From Leptospiraceae bacterium (GTDB lineage Bacteria > Spirochaetota > Leptospiria > Leptospirales > Leptospiraceae), in contig JADJFV010000008.1 in NCBI GenBank assembly GCA_016708435.1, positions 124,001 to 188,000 on the forward strand: a DNA stretch of 64,000 nt, given 5' to 3'. Positions 56,692-64,000 of the stretch are shown here, in pieces; within the stretch, counting starts at the first letter, position 1, and each line of letters starts with the position of its first letter. The notes beneath the pieces were generated by a model that saw nothing but the letters and a program-made list of their open reading frames with translations, did not search any database and had not been told where the DNA came from. Position numbers and translations under genes: made by a program.

Positions 56692-58067
56692 TGAATGATA
56701 CAATAGCAGCCATTTCTTCGGGTAATATTCCGAGTGCAATAGGAATTATCCGCTTGTCCGGGGAGGAAACTTTGTCTATCTGTGCAAAGGTTCTCTTCGG
56801 AAAAGGAAGTCTTTTCACCCCTGAATTCATTGGCTCAAATCCAAGGCAGGCGATATACTGTGACTTCGTTGACGAAGGGAACAGACTCGATCAAATCGTA
56901 TTTCTATTTTTTAAAAATCCAAACTCTTATACAGGAGAAGATCTCGCCGAGTTCTATTTACACGGAAATCCAATCCTATTAAAAAAAGCATTACAGGTAA
57001 TATTTAAGCATGGCGCAAGACCGGCAAGAGAAGGAGAGTTTACCAAGCGAGCCTTCTTAAGCGGCAAATTAGACTTAACCGGTGCAGAAGCAATCGGACG
57101 TTTGATTAGTGCTAGGTCTAGCTTTGAATTGGAGCTTGCACAAAAGAATGTATTCGGTGAAATTCATCGACTCAGTTCTCGTGTGAGGAGTGACTTGATT
57201 AGCCTTAAGGCAGAGTGTGAGGCAGAGATCGATTTCTCGACGGAAGATTTAACTTACGAAACAAAAGAAGAAAGAAAGAGCAGAATGATTTCTCTTTATG
57301 AATTGTGCGTAAAGGTTTTGAAAAATGCAAAGCGAGCAGAGAGCTTTATTGAACACAATAAAATTGTAATCTACGGTGAGCCTAACACGGGTAAGTCGAG
57401 TCTTTTGAATAGTTTGATTGGTAGAGAGCGTGCGATTGTGTCTAATGTTCCGGGGACAACACGCGATTACCTCTCCGAGAGTTTTTCTTTGAATGGTATT
57501 CCATTGCAACTCATAGATACAGCGGGTGTTCGAGAGACGGAAGATTCTATTGAAAGAATGGGAATTGAGCGAAGTCAAAATGAATTTGCCAATGCAAATC
57601 TACGTCTCTTTGTGTTAGATATTTCTGCTAAGCTTGACTTTGATAAATTCATGAGTCAACATGAATCAAAAATAAAAGACTCTATTTTAGTTGCGAATAA
57701 AATTGATATTGCGCACTCTACCTGGAAAGAAACAAGCGCTCGCTTTCAGGCAAATGGAATTCATCCCTGTGAAGTCTCTTGCAAAACCAAAGAAGGTTTA
57801 GAAGAACTTTTAAATTCGATACACACTCATCTAATCCATATAGACAAATCAGACGACTTTGTACTTTTGGAAGAAAGGAATGAGTATTACTTCCTAAAAA
57901 TCCAAGATCATCTAAAGACAGCAATTGATCTTATGGAAACTGCACCAGCAGAAATCTACATTAAAGAAATAGACTATGCTTTGGAAAATGTAGGACTGAT
58001 AAACGGAAAAGTTGGAACAGAAGAAATACTCGGAAGAATTTTTAGTAAATTCTGCGTAGGCAAATAA
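56691..58067 (+). CDS. mnmE: tRNA modification GTPase MnmE
   Basis: A 458-residue GTPase starting at a GTG that overlaps the jag stop. The folate-binding N-domain (IAAISSGNIPSAIGIIRLSG, FTKRAFLSGKLDLTGAEAI) is followed by the inserted G-domain: GEPNTGKSSLLNSLIG, GTTRDYLSE and LIDTAGVRETED, with NKID at G4. The C-terminal FCVGK matches the catalytic FC(I/V)GK motif. With MnmG it makes 5-substituted wobble uridines. The last gene of the conserved block. Confidence 0.96.
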   Translation: MNDTIAAISSGNIPSAIGIIRLSGEETLSICAKVLFGKGSLFTPEFIGSNPRQAIYCDFVDEGNRLDQIVFLFFKNPNSYTGEDLAEFYLHGNPILLKKALQVIFKHGARPAREGEFTKRAFLSGKLDLTGAEAIGRLISARSSFELELAQKNVFGEIHRLSSRVRSDLISLKAECEAEIDFSTEDLTYETKEERKSRMISLYELCVKVLKNAKRAESFIEHNKIVIYGEPNTGKSSLLNSLIGRERAIVSNVPGTTRDYLSESFSLNGIPLQLIDTAGVRETEDSIERMGIERSQNEFANANLRLFVLDISAKLDFDKFMSQHESKIKDSILVANKIDIAHSTWKETSARFQANGIHPCEVSCKTKEGLEELLNSIHTHLIHIDKSDDFVLLEERNEYYFLKIQDHLKTAIDLMETAPAEIYIKEIDYALENVGLINGKVGTEEILGRIFSKFCVGK

Positions 58068-58077
58068 GGAATAAACA

Positions 58078-59361
58078 ATGGAAGAAGATTACAAGGAAAA
58101 AGCTTTAGCATATCATAGATCGCATCCTCGGGGCAAAACAGGAATAGTCTCAACGAAACCTACAAAGAATGCCTACGATTTGGCGCTTGCCTATTCTCCC
58201 GGTGTGGCTTTTCCCTGTTTAGAAATACAAAAAGATCCAGAGCTTGCTTATGAATATACTAATCGTGGTAATCTGCTAGGAATTATTTCCAATGGAACTT
58301 CAATCCTCGGACTCGGTGACATTGGGGCTATTGCTGGTAAACCGGTGATGGAAGGCAAATCAGTATTATTCAAGAACTTTGCAGGCATTGATGTGTTCGA
58401 TATTGAATTAAACACAAAAGACCCTGACGAATTTATTCGTGCAGTCAAATTAATGGAGCCAACATTTGGTGGAATAAATTTAGAAGACATCAAAGCACCA
58501 GAATGCTTTTACATTGAAGAAAAGCTAATCGAAATCATGGATATTCCTATCTTTCATGATGACCAACATGGAACTGCAATTATAACCTGTGCGGCTGTTA
58601 TCAATTATCTTGTATTGTCAAATAAGAGAGAGCAAGATGTTACCGTCGTCATAAACGGAGCAGGGGCTGCGGCTGTAGCTATCGCAAAATTATTAACTCA
58701 TATTGGAGTTGAAAAAGAAAACATTTACCTTGTAGACTCTAAGGGGGTAATTTCGAATAGTCGCACTGACCTAAATTCTATGAAGCAAGGATTTGCTAGA
58801 GAAACTAACGCTTTGACTCTCGCTGATATTATGAAAGACGCTGATATTTTTATTGGAGTCTCTAAAAAAGATCAAGTGACAACAGACATGGTTGCATCGA
58901 TGGGGAAAGATCCATTGATTCTAGCGATGGCAAATCCTGATCCTGAGATTTCTTATCCCGATGCAGTAGCTGTTCGAGACGATTTAATCATGGGAACAGG
59001 ACGTAGTGATTTCCCTAATCAGGTAAATAATCTTCTTGGTTTTCCTTATATCTTTCGTGGTGCCTTAGATATGCGGGCAAGACGGATTACCCTCGAAATG
59101 AAATTAGCAGCAGTCTATGCATTGGCAGAACTTGCTAGACAAGAAGTTCCTCTCTATGTATCCGATGCATACAATGGCGAAAAATTTCAATTTGGGAAAA
59201 ACTATATTATCCCTAAACCATTTGACCCAAGAGTCTACTACAGTGTATCCACAGCCGTAGCAGAAGCGGCTCATGCGAGTGGTGTAGCGCGTATTCCTTT
59301 CCCCGGAAAAGAAGCCTACCGAGTGCATTTAGATAAATACAAAGCTAAAGTTACTGGGTAG
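58078..59361 (+). CDS. Malic enzyme (NAD(P)-dependent, short form)
   Basis: A 427-residue enzyme that decarboxylates malate to pyruvate. Family segments are LAYSPGVAFPCLEI, GNLLGIISNGTSILGLGDIG, IPIFHDDQHGTAIITCAAVI and the Rossmann loop INGAGAAAVAIAKLL. The C-terminal phosphotransacetylase domain of long MaeB proteins is absent, so it is the short form. It starts 11 bases after mnmE and is followed by clpS 23 bases later; cofactor preference cannot be read. Confidence 0.93.
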   Translation: MEEDYKEKALAYHRSHPRGKTGIVSTKPTKNAYDLALAYSPGVAFPCLEIQKDPELAYEYTNRGNLLGIISNGTSILGLGDIGAIAGKPVMEGKSVLFKNFAGIDVFDIELNTKDPDEFIRAVKLMEPTFGGINLEDIKAPECFYIEEKLIEIMDIPIFHDDQHGTAIITCAAVINYLVLSNKREQDVTVVINGAGAAAVAIAKLLTHIGVEKENIYLVDSKGVISNSRTDLNSMKQGFARETNALTLADIMKDADIFIGVSKKDQVTTDMVASMGKDPLILAMANPDPEISYPDAVAVRDDLIMGTGRSDFPNQVNNLLGFPYIFRGALDMRARRITLEMKLAAVYALAELARQEVPLYVSDAYNGEKFQFGKNYIIPKPFDPRVYYSVSTAVAEAAHASGVARIPFPGKEAYRVHLDKYKAKVTG

Positions 59362-59383
59362 AAATTGCGTAAGGTAAACTAAG

Positions 59384-59656
59384 ATGCCAATCATAGAAGA
59401 AGAAACAGAAGTCAGCACTCGAATTGATAATATCTACGAGCATCGGGTTATTTTATTCAATGATGATTTTAATCCTTTCGACCATGTAGAAGATTGTCTA
59501 ATGCGTATTTGCTTTAAGTCAGAGAAAGAAGCGAAACGCATTGCAATGGAAGCGCATAATAAAGGTAAGGCGATCTGCTATGAAGGAAGTATTGAAGCTT
59601 GCGAGACTGTCGGCGAGAAGATGGGTGATGAGGGACTGACTGTTAGTGTGAGTTAG
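59384..59656 (+). CDS. clpS: ClpS, adaptor of the Clp protease
   Basis: A 90-residue N-degron adaptor. The fold is plain: YEHRVILFNDDFNPFDHVED with the Asn-Asp-Asp substrate pocket, then CFKSEKEAKRIAMEAHNKGK whose His aligns with the conserved pocket histidine. ClpS delivers proteins with destabilising N-terminal residues to ClpAP. The last four bases overlap the convergent DUF5683 gene. Confidence 0.94.
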   Translation: MPIIEEETEVSTRIDNIYEHRVILFNDDFNPFDHVEDCLMRICFKSEKEAKRIAMEAHNKGKAICYEGSIEACETVGEKMGDEGLTVSVS

Positions 59657-60711
59657 AACTCAAATCTATATCCGCAGGTATAAAACATTTCTGTTGATTG
59701 AAGTTGTGAATAATAAACTCGATTAGAATGAATGAAAAAGTTAGACGTAGCAGTGTTTTGTTTATTTGCATAATCATAAAAGAATAAAGCGTCTACGAGA
59801 TTTAATAAATAAACTCCTGCTAGGAGGCTAATCATCATTGTTCCTTGCTCATAGCTTGTATTTAAATCGGATCTAGCTTGTAAGCTATTAGTCATAAAGA
59901 CTAGCGCTAATGGATTTGTGCCAGAAGAAGAATTCGCTGAGCCTAGTAAAATAGAATTCTGTAAGAGTGAATTATACTCGTTACTCGCTTTGTCGTTATC
60001 GAGTCTAGCTTTGAAATAAATTCCTGTAAAAAATAAAATAGCCGGAAAGTAGATGTATTTTCGATTACTTAAATCTCCTCTATAGTCCTGTCCCCATCCG
60101 GGTAATACAGCCGAGCGTTTAAATACCTGCCAGCGTTTACTATCAATAGGCTCAGTGTAGGAGAGGAAATTCTTTTGATAGAGAACACGATTATTTGGAT
60201 TTTCCAAGATTAGATCAAAGGAGTTATATTTATTATCCGCAAGTTTTACTTTAAAAGTAAAGTTATTCTTGTCTAGAATCTTGTATTCAATGGGAATATT
60301 TACTTCGCCTGCTTGCAATTTAATCTGCATATCTTCTTCGAAGCCTTCCCCGGTTACTTTGATTTCTTTTTCCTTCTCGAAGATTTGTAGTTTAATTTCT
60401 GAAGGGCTAGTTATAACAGGAATTTTAATTCTTCTGACTGCAAACTGACTCCACTCACTCCAGATTGGTTTGTGTGCTAGTAGCAAAGAGCCAATTCGGT
60501 ATTCATATTTTCCTGAAGGGAGTGTGAATTTTATCTTTGTATCATTTAGCTTTTCGTCTAACGCTATTTTTTCGGTTTCCATTTCTCTTACTTGAAATTG
60601 GTATTCCGAAATCTTCTTAACTTTTTCCCATTCGATTTCAATTTCTTCGGAGTCAGCAAAAAGGGGTGTATAGATTAATAAGTAGATAATAAAGATTAGC
60701 CTTAGTGTCAT
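59653..60711 (-). CDS. Exported DUF5683 protein
   Basis: A 352-residue protein; the ATG at 60711 gives the signal peptide MTLRLIFIIYLLIYTPLFAD, whereas 60750 would place 13 polar residues before it. Residues about 25-185 are beta-rich. The DUF5683 region (about 195-320) includes KRSAVLPGWGQDYRGDLSNR, two hydrophobic segments and a C-terminal Tyr-rich end. DUF5683 proteins are envelope proteins of unknown role. It lies downstream of the FecR gene but separated by a repeat-rich 231-base gap. Confidence 0.75.
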   Translation of the reverse strand: MTLRLIFIIYLLIYTPLFADSEEIEIEWEKVKKISEYQFQVREMETEKIALDEKLNDTKIKFTLPSGKYEYRIGSLLLAHKPIWSEWSQFAVRRIKIPVITSPSEIKLQIFEKEKEIKVTGEGFEEDMQIKLQAGEVNIPIEYKILDKNNFTFKVKLADNKYNSFDLILENPNNRVLYQKNFLSYTEPIDSKRWQVFKRSAVLPGWGQDYRGDLSNRKYIYFPAILFFTGIYFKARLDNDKASNEYNSLLQNSILLGSANSSSGTNPLALVFMTNSLQARSDLNTSYEQGTMMISLLAGVYLLNLVDALFFYDYANKQNTATSNFFIHSNRVYYSQLQSTEMFYTCGYRFEF

Positions 60712-60782
60712 TTTGCGAGCCTTCGAATATGTCGAGTAATAAAGCGACATCGTTTTAAGATAGATAGACCTCTCACATCGCT

Positions 60783-60926
60783 CAATGCTGTCAAGTTAAG
60801 AGGACTTTGTATTACAGTCACCTCGAACAGCTTCATCGTGAGAGGTCTATCTTGCTTAATACGATCGTTTTTTTGCAAGATAGATTTCTCACATTCGTTC
60901 GAAATGACTGTAAATTGACAGCATTG
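60783..60926. mobile_element. Small MITE-like element with terminal inverted repeats
   Basis: Perfect 12-base terminal arms CAATGCTGTCAA (60783-60794) and TTGACAGCATTG (60915-60926) enclose the dispersed repeat (60814-60911), which on the minus strand matches 38907-39001. No ORF. A fragment of the same sequence (AGATAGACCTCTCAC) stands just outside at about 60759-60777. Confidence 0.6.
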
Positions 60927-60942
60927 TGTGACATTGCAATCC

Positions 60943-62817
60943 CTACTCATTGATAAAATACAAATCCTTTGCGGTTTTAATTTTAGGAATATACTTTAAA
61001 TCAAAAGCTCCTGCTGGTATTTCAAAGCTTTGAATTTTACTTTGTGCTTTTAGAGTCTTAGAATTATCAAATAACTTTGCTCTCCAATAGAATTTGCCGG
61101 AAGGGAAATAGTTTTCTCTCTGGTAATAGCTTTTAGTATTATAGTGTTTGAAAATGTCTTTCATATCGGGAGACTCGGAAAACTCCACGATGAAATAAGG
61201 CTCTGGCAAAAAACTTTTCCACTGAAATTCTAAATCTTCCTCGTAATCGGTAATAAGGAAATTATCTTTTGGAATTACAAGCTCAATGGAAAATTCTTCA
61301 ATTCGTTTAGTTGTAAAGAAATTTGTTTTAGAATACTCTGAGGTTAATTTACTATTATCCTCTGTTTTTACTTTCCAATAGTAGCGGGTGTCTGTATCTT
61401 TGGGATTTAGATAATAGAAATTTTCCTTTCTACGCTCGTCTACTTCTACGGTTTTAAATTCAGAGTCTGTGGAAACTTGCAGATGATAGATATTAGCCCC
61501 TTCTACTCTTTCCCAAAATAGGTTGATTGGCTCTTTTGAGTCTTTGGGGATAATGATTATACTTTCATGATAGGGAAGTTTTAAAATAGGAGATTCAATC
61601 GTCTTTTTAGTTTCAAGGAAAATAGAATAAGTTTGACTTGTTTTCGATTTTAAGTCAGGATTTGCATATTGAATCTGGAAGCGATAGAAGTATTCACCAG
61701 GGTCTTTTATTTCTAGGCTCAAATGATTACCTGATGTCTTTGTTGTCTTTAAAATCTCAGTGAAATCAGAGCTGCGAGAAAATTCTAAAGAGTATTCTTT
61801 GACTAGTGCATTTTCTTTCCAGTCAAAGTTGACAAGAGTAGGGTATGTGGCTACTTTTAATTTTGCGTTATCGGCTGGACGTAGGAGTTGAAATGGTGCT
61901 TCTTTTAGAATGGTAAAGCTTCTTTCCAAGCTAATTTCATCAGGCTTATTTTTGTCAGGAAGAATTCGCCAATAGTAGATTCCCGGTTTTAACTTCGCCG
62001 AATACTGATTCTTATCCGTAACACCGCGAGAAAGAATCTTTTTAAAGTTTCTATCTCCCGCAATTTCAATTCGAAAGCTTATCTTTGAGTCAGAAAAATT
62101 CCATTGGAAGGAAACGGGATATTCTTCTGTTGGAGTAGTGAAAAAGGTCTGGTCTTCCGGCAAAACTAAAGTAGGCGCAGTCGTTTTAAAAACGGGAGCT
62201 TGCTTTTCTGTAAAGTTAGCAAACTGATCCTTTTCTATTTTAAATTCCTTTCCTTCGCTTTGAAGCTTTGCTTCTCCCTGAGTTACGTTTAGAGATAAAT
62301 TCCCATTTTCCGCTAAACGAAAATTTGCATCGGCTCCTGAAGCTAAATCAATATTTTTATTATCCACAAGGACTTTGATATCTGTGTTTGCTTTTGCATT
62401 TTTGCGATTGGTTCTGACAGCACCGGATACTAGCTTGATTTCGATTCCTTTTTCTTTTGAGTCTAAAATTACCATGCTGTTTTCTTCGAGTCGTAGTTCG
62501 GTTCCATCGGTGAGTGTTATCACTGCGTTAGATAAATCTTCCGAGCGAACGCTGTCTCTTCTTGTCAATGCTTGCTTGAATTCGGTGTCATACCAGACTA
62601 CAGTCGAATTAGCTTTTCTTTGGATTACTTTTTTCTTGTAGGTAATGTATCCAATTACTTCTGATTCGGCTACAGTCGATTTAGATTTGTATTTAAAATT
62701 TATATAGAGTAATAGAGCACAGACCAGAGTGATGAAAGATAAAACGCTTAGCACATAACGAGTGTCATCCGCATAGTCTTTTAGAGTCTGGGTGAAAATG
62801 GGAAGGCTTAGAGTCAT
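60943..62817 (-). CDS. FecR-domain protein with repeated beta domains
   Basis: A 624-residue single-pass protein. A transmembrane helix at about 19-39 precedes a FecR domain (about 60-190: LSNAVITLTDGTELRLEENS, IEIKLVSGAVRTNRK, DLASGADANFRLAENGNLSL). Four or five fibronectin-like beta repeats follow, each with a Y.W....D/E pattern (GIYYWRILPDKN, TRYYWKVKTEDN, GKFYWRAKLFDN). In other systems FecR senses iron-siderophore signals, but here no sigma factor is adjacent; it is more likely a peptidoglycan or surface-binding structural protein. It overlaps the cyclase gene by 4 bases. Confidence 0.78.
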   Translation of the reverse strand: MTLSLPIFTQTLKDYADDTRYVLSVLSFITLVCALLLYINFKYKSKSTVAESEVIGYITYKKKVIQRKANSTVVWYDTEFKQALTRRDSVRSEDLSNAVITLTDGTELRLEENSMVILDSKEKGIEIKLVSGAVRTNRKNAKANTDIKVLVDNKNIDLASGADANFRLAENGNLSLNVTQGEAKLQSEGKEFKIEKDQFANFTEKQAPVFKTTAPTLVLPEDQTFFTTPTEEYPVSFQWNFSDSKISFRIEIAGDRNFKKILSRGVTDKNQYSAKLKPGIYYWRILPDKNKPDEISLERSFTILKEAPFQLLRPADNAKLKVATYPTLVNFDWKENALVKEYSLEFSRSSDFTEILKTTKTSGNHLSLEIKDPGEYFYRFQIQYANPDLKSKTSQTYSIFLETKKTIESPILKLPYHESIIIIPKDSKEPINLFWERVEGANIYHLQVSTDSEFKTVEVDERRKENFYYLNPKDTDTRYYWKVKTEDNSKLTSEYSKTNFFTTKRIEEFSIELVIPKDNFLITDYEEDLEFQWKSFLPEPYFIVEFSESPDMKDIFKHYNTKSYYQRENYFPSGKFYWRAKLFDNSKTLKAQSKIQSFEIPAGAFDLKYIPKIKTAKDLYFINE

Positions 62818-64000
62818 TTTTTAGCCCTCTGCTTTTTTGTTTTTACGGGAAAAACATCTTGTTCGGGTAAATTAGTCTTAGGCGAATCTATGACTTTGTA
62901 TTTTTTCTCTTCCTCTTCTGGATTACCGCTGTTATATTTTTCTTCGTCGAAATCTATTTTAAGGAGTTTGCGAATATCTGCGAGAGTTTGGGGAGCATCG
63001 GAGTCAGTGTCATCCATTCTGCGGATAACGGCATATATCGTCTGAGGCTCAGATTTTCCTTTGACCATAATCTGTTTCATCTTCTCGACTAGATAGACTC
63101 CTTCTACTTCTTTGTATAAATCTTCTGAAATTAAAATATCAGTGCCGAAAGGCTTGTTTAAAGATTCAATTCTAGAAGCAAGATTCACTGCATCTCCAAT
63201 GACAGTATAATCAAGGCGATTCTCAGAGCCAATCTGACCTGCTACCACTGCTCCATAGTTAAGCCCACATCCCATGCGGATAATCGGTCTTTTCTCGTCA
63301 GTCCCTCTTGAGCGGTTAAAGTCAACAAGCATTGAGCGCATCATGAGAGCAGCATTGATTCCATTCTCAAAAGAATTGCCTACTGCGTCTAACGTCCCCC
63401 ATGTCGCCATGATGGCATCACCAATGAACTTGTCTACAATCCCGAACGTTAGATCAATGCATTCCACCATGCGAGTGAAATACTGATTGAGTAGTTCGAC
63501 GATTTCTTCCGGGCTTAATTTTTCTGACATAGCGGTAAATCCTCGTATGTCGGAAAAGAAGATTGTGCACATTTTATTCTCGCCACCGAGCTTTAGTTCT
63601 TTGGATAAGGCGAGTTCTGCGATAGCAGGATTTACAAATCGACCTAGTGCATCCTTGATTCTTTCTCGTTCTTTTAATCCTTTCCCCATTCTAGCAAAAC
63701 TCTTTGTCAATAGTCCCACTTCATCCTGAGTGCTTGCTTTTAAAACTATATCGAAATTACACTTTTCGATTTCGCATGTCGCTTTGAGTAATTCTAATAT
63801 GGGTAGAGAAATTGTTTTGGCAAATACGAATATACCGGCAAGAGCAATGCAAAGAGCGATTGTCATGATAAGAATATTTCTATATTGCAGATTATACACT
63901 TCTTCAAAAACTTTGTCTTCCGAGACGATGGATAAAATTCCTGAATTCACCTGCGGCAAACGCTTGTATGTTCCAATGGAGGCTTTTCCGTCTTCTCCAA
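62814..64000 (-). CDS. HAMP-linked adenylate/guanylate cyclase, cut by window edge
   Basis: The frame is open to the right edge, so the N-terminus (probably a cache-like sensor) is missing. Visible parts are a transmembrane helix (ILIMTIALCIALAGIFVFAK), a HAMP region (LPILELLKATCEIEKCNFDI) and a class III cyclase domain: FFSDIRGFTAMSEKLSPEEI with the metal Asp, IVDKFIGDAIMATWG with the second Asp, and DYTVIGDAVNLASRIESL. It makes cAMP or cGMP in response to an external signal. The charged C-terminal tail is Lys/Glu-rich. It overlaps the FecR gene (ATGA). Confidence 0.9.
   Translation of the reverse strand, partial: GEDGKASIGTYKRLPQVNSGILSIVSEDKVFEEVYNLQYRNILIMTIALCIALAGIFVFAKTISLPILELLKATCEIEKCNFDIVLKASTQDEVGLLTKSFARMGKGLKERERIKDALGRFVNPAIAELALSKELKLGGENKMCTIFFSDIRGFTAMSEKLSPEEIVELLNQYFTRMVECIDLTFGIVDKFIGDAIMATWGTLDAVGNSFENGINAALMMRSMLVDFNRSRGTDEKRPIIRMGCGLNYGAVVAGQIGSENRLDYTVIGDAVNLASRIESLNKPFGTDILISEDLYKEVEGVYLVEKMKQIMVKGKSEPQTIYAVIRRMDDTDSDAPQTLADIRKLLKIDFDEEKYNSGNPEEEEKKYKVIDSPKTNLPEQDVFPVKTKKQRAKK

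Overview
The window is AT-rich and looks like a chromosome segment of a Leptospira-type spirochaete (family Leptospiraceae). The best lineage markers are two members of DUF1564, a family I know essentially only from Leptospira (one intact, one truncated), plus exported FecR, PEGA, IPT and DUF5683 proteins, a HAMP-linked nucleotide cyclase, a three-piece pyridine-nucleotide transhydrogenase and a FliG-like small protein. Assignment rests on gene content only; no rRNA is present. One RNA gene is visible, tRNA-Gly(TCC).

Layout. 0-2 kb: end of a lipoprotein gene, a FliG-like protein and an M32 carboxypeptidase, all on the minus strand. 2-15.3 kb: tRNA-Gly, a DUF547 protein, a large VIT/VWA/TPR protein, an FMN reductase, three tandem paralogous six-cysteine exported proteins, rtcB, folC, DUF1564, a nitroreductase and the lpxA-galE pair. 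15.4-25.3 kb: an accessory-looking stretch with two papain-like (C1A) proteases carrying very acidic segments, several small unknown genes, and IPT and PEGA envelope proteins. 25.3-29.8 kb: two Opp-type permeases, ptsN, and an RnfC/RnfD-like pair whose rnfC has one homopolymer frameshift. 29.9-35.8 kb: a processive family-2 glycosyltransferase, a compact toxin-like/immunity-like gene pair, an ankyrin-AAA+ ATPase and an unknown exported protein. 35.9-38.9 kb: pntAA-pntAB-pntB. 39-40.4 kb: a PilZ gene and an unknown gene, both badly frameshifted.

40.6-53.0 kb is a defence locus: a type I restriction-modification operon (hsdM, hsdS, hsdR) in which an accessory gene, two DUF262 (GmrS-like) proteins, the second with a DUF1524 nuclease domain, a small unknown ORF and a UPF0175/DUF3368 toxin-antitoxin pair lie between hsdS and hsdR. 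A long inverted repeat precedes it and a hairpin repeat follows it. 53.3-59.7 kb is the conserved rpmH-rnpA-yidD-yidC-jag-mnmE block followed by malic enzyme and clpS. 59.7-64 kb is a minus-strand operon of a HAMP/nucleotide cyclase (cut by the window edge), a FecR protein and a DUF5683 protein.

An important caution: reading-frame breaks are very dense from about 37.2 to 54.4 kb (pntAB, pntB, PilZ, hsdM, hsdS, DUF262 genes, toxin-antitoxin, hsdR, yidC). They are nearly all one-base changes, often in homopolymers, and hit housekeeping genes. I read most of them as consensus sequence errors rather than decay; the broken genes are given as whole reconstructed loci. The best candidates for something undescribed are the C1A protease island, the nested defence genes inside the hsd operon, the toxin/immunity pair beside the ankyrin-AAA+ protein, and the tandem six-cysteine family.
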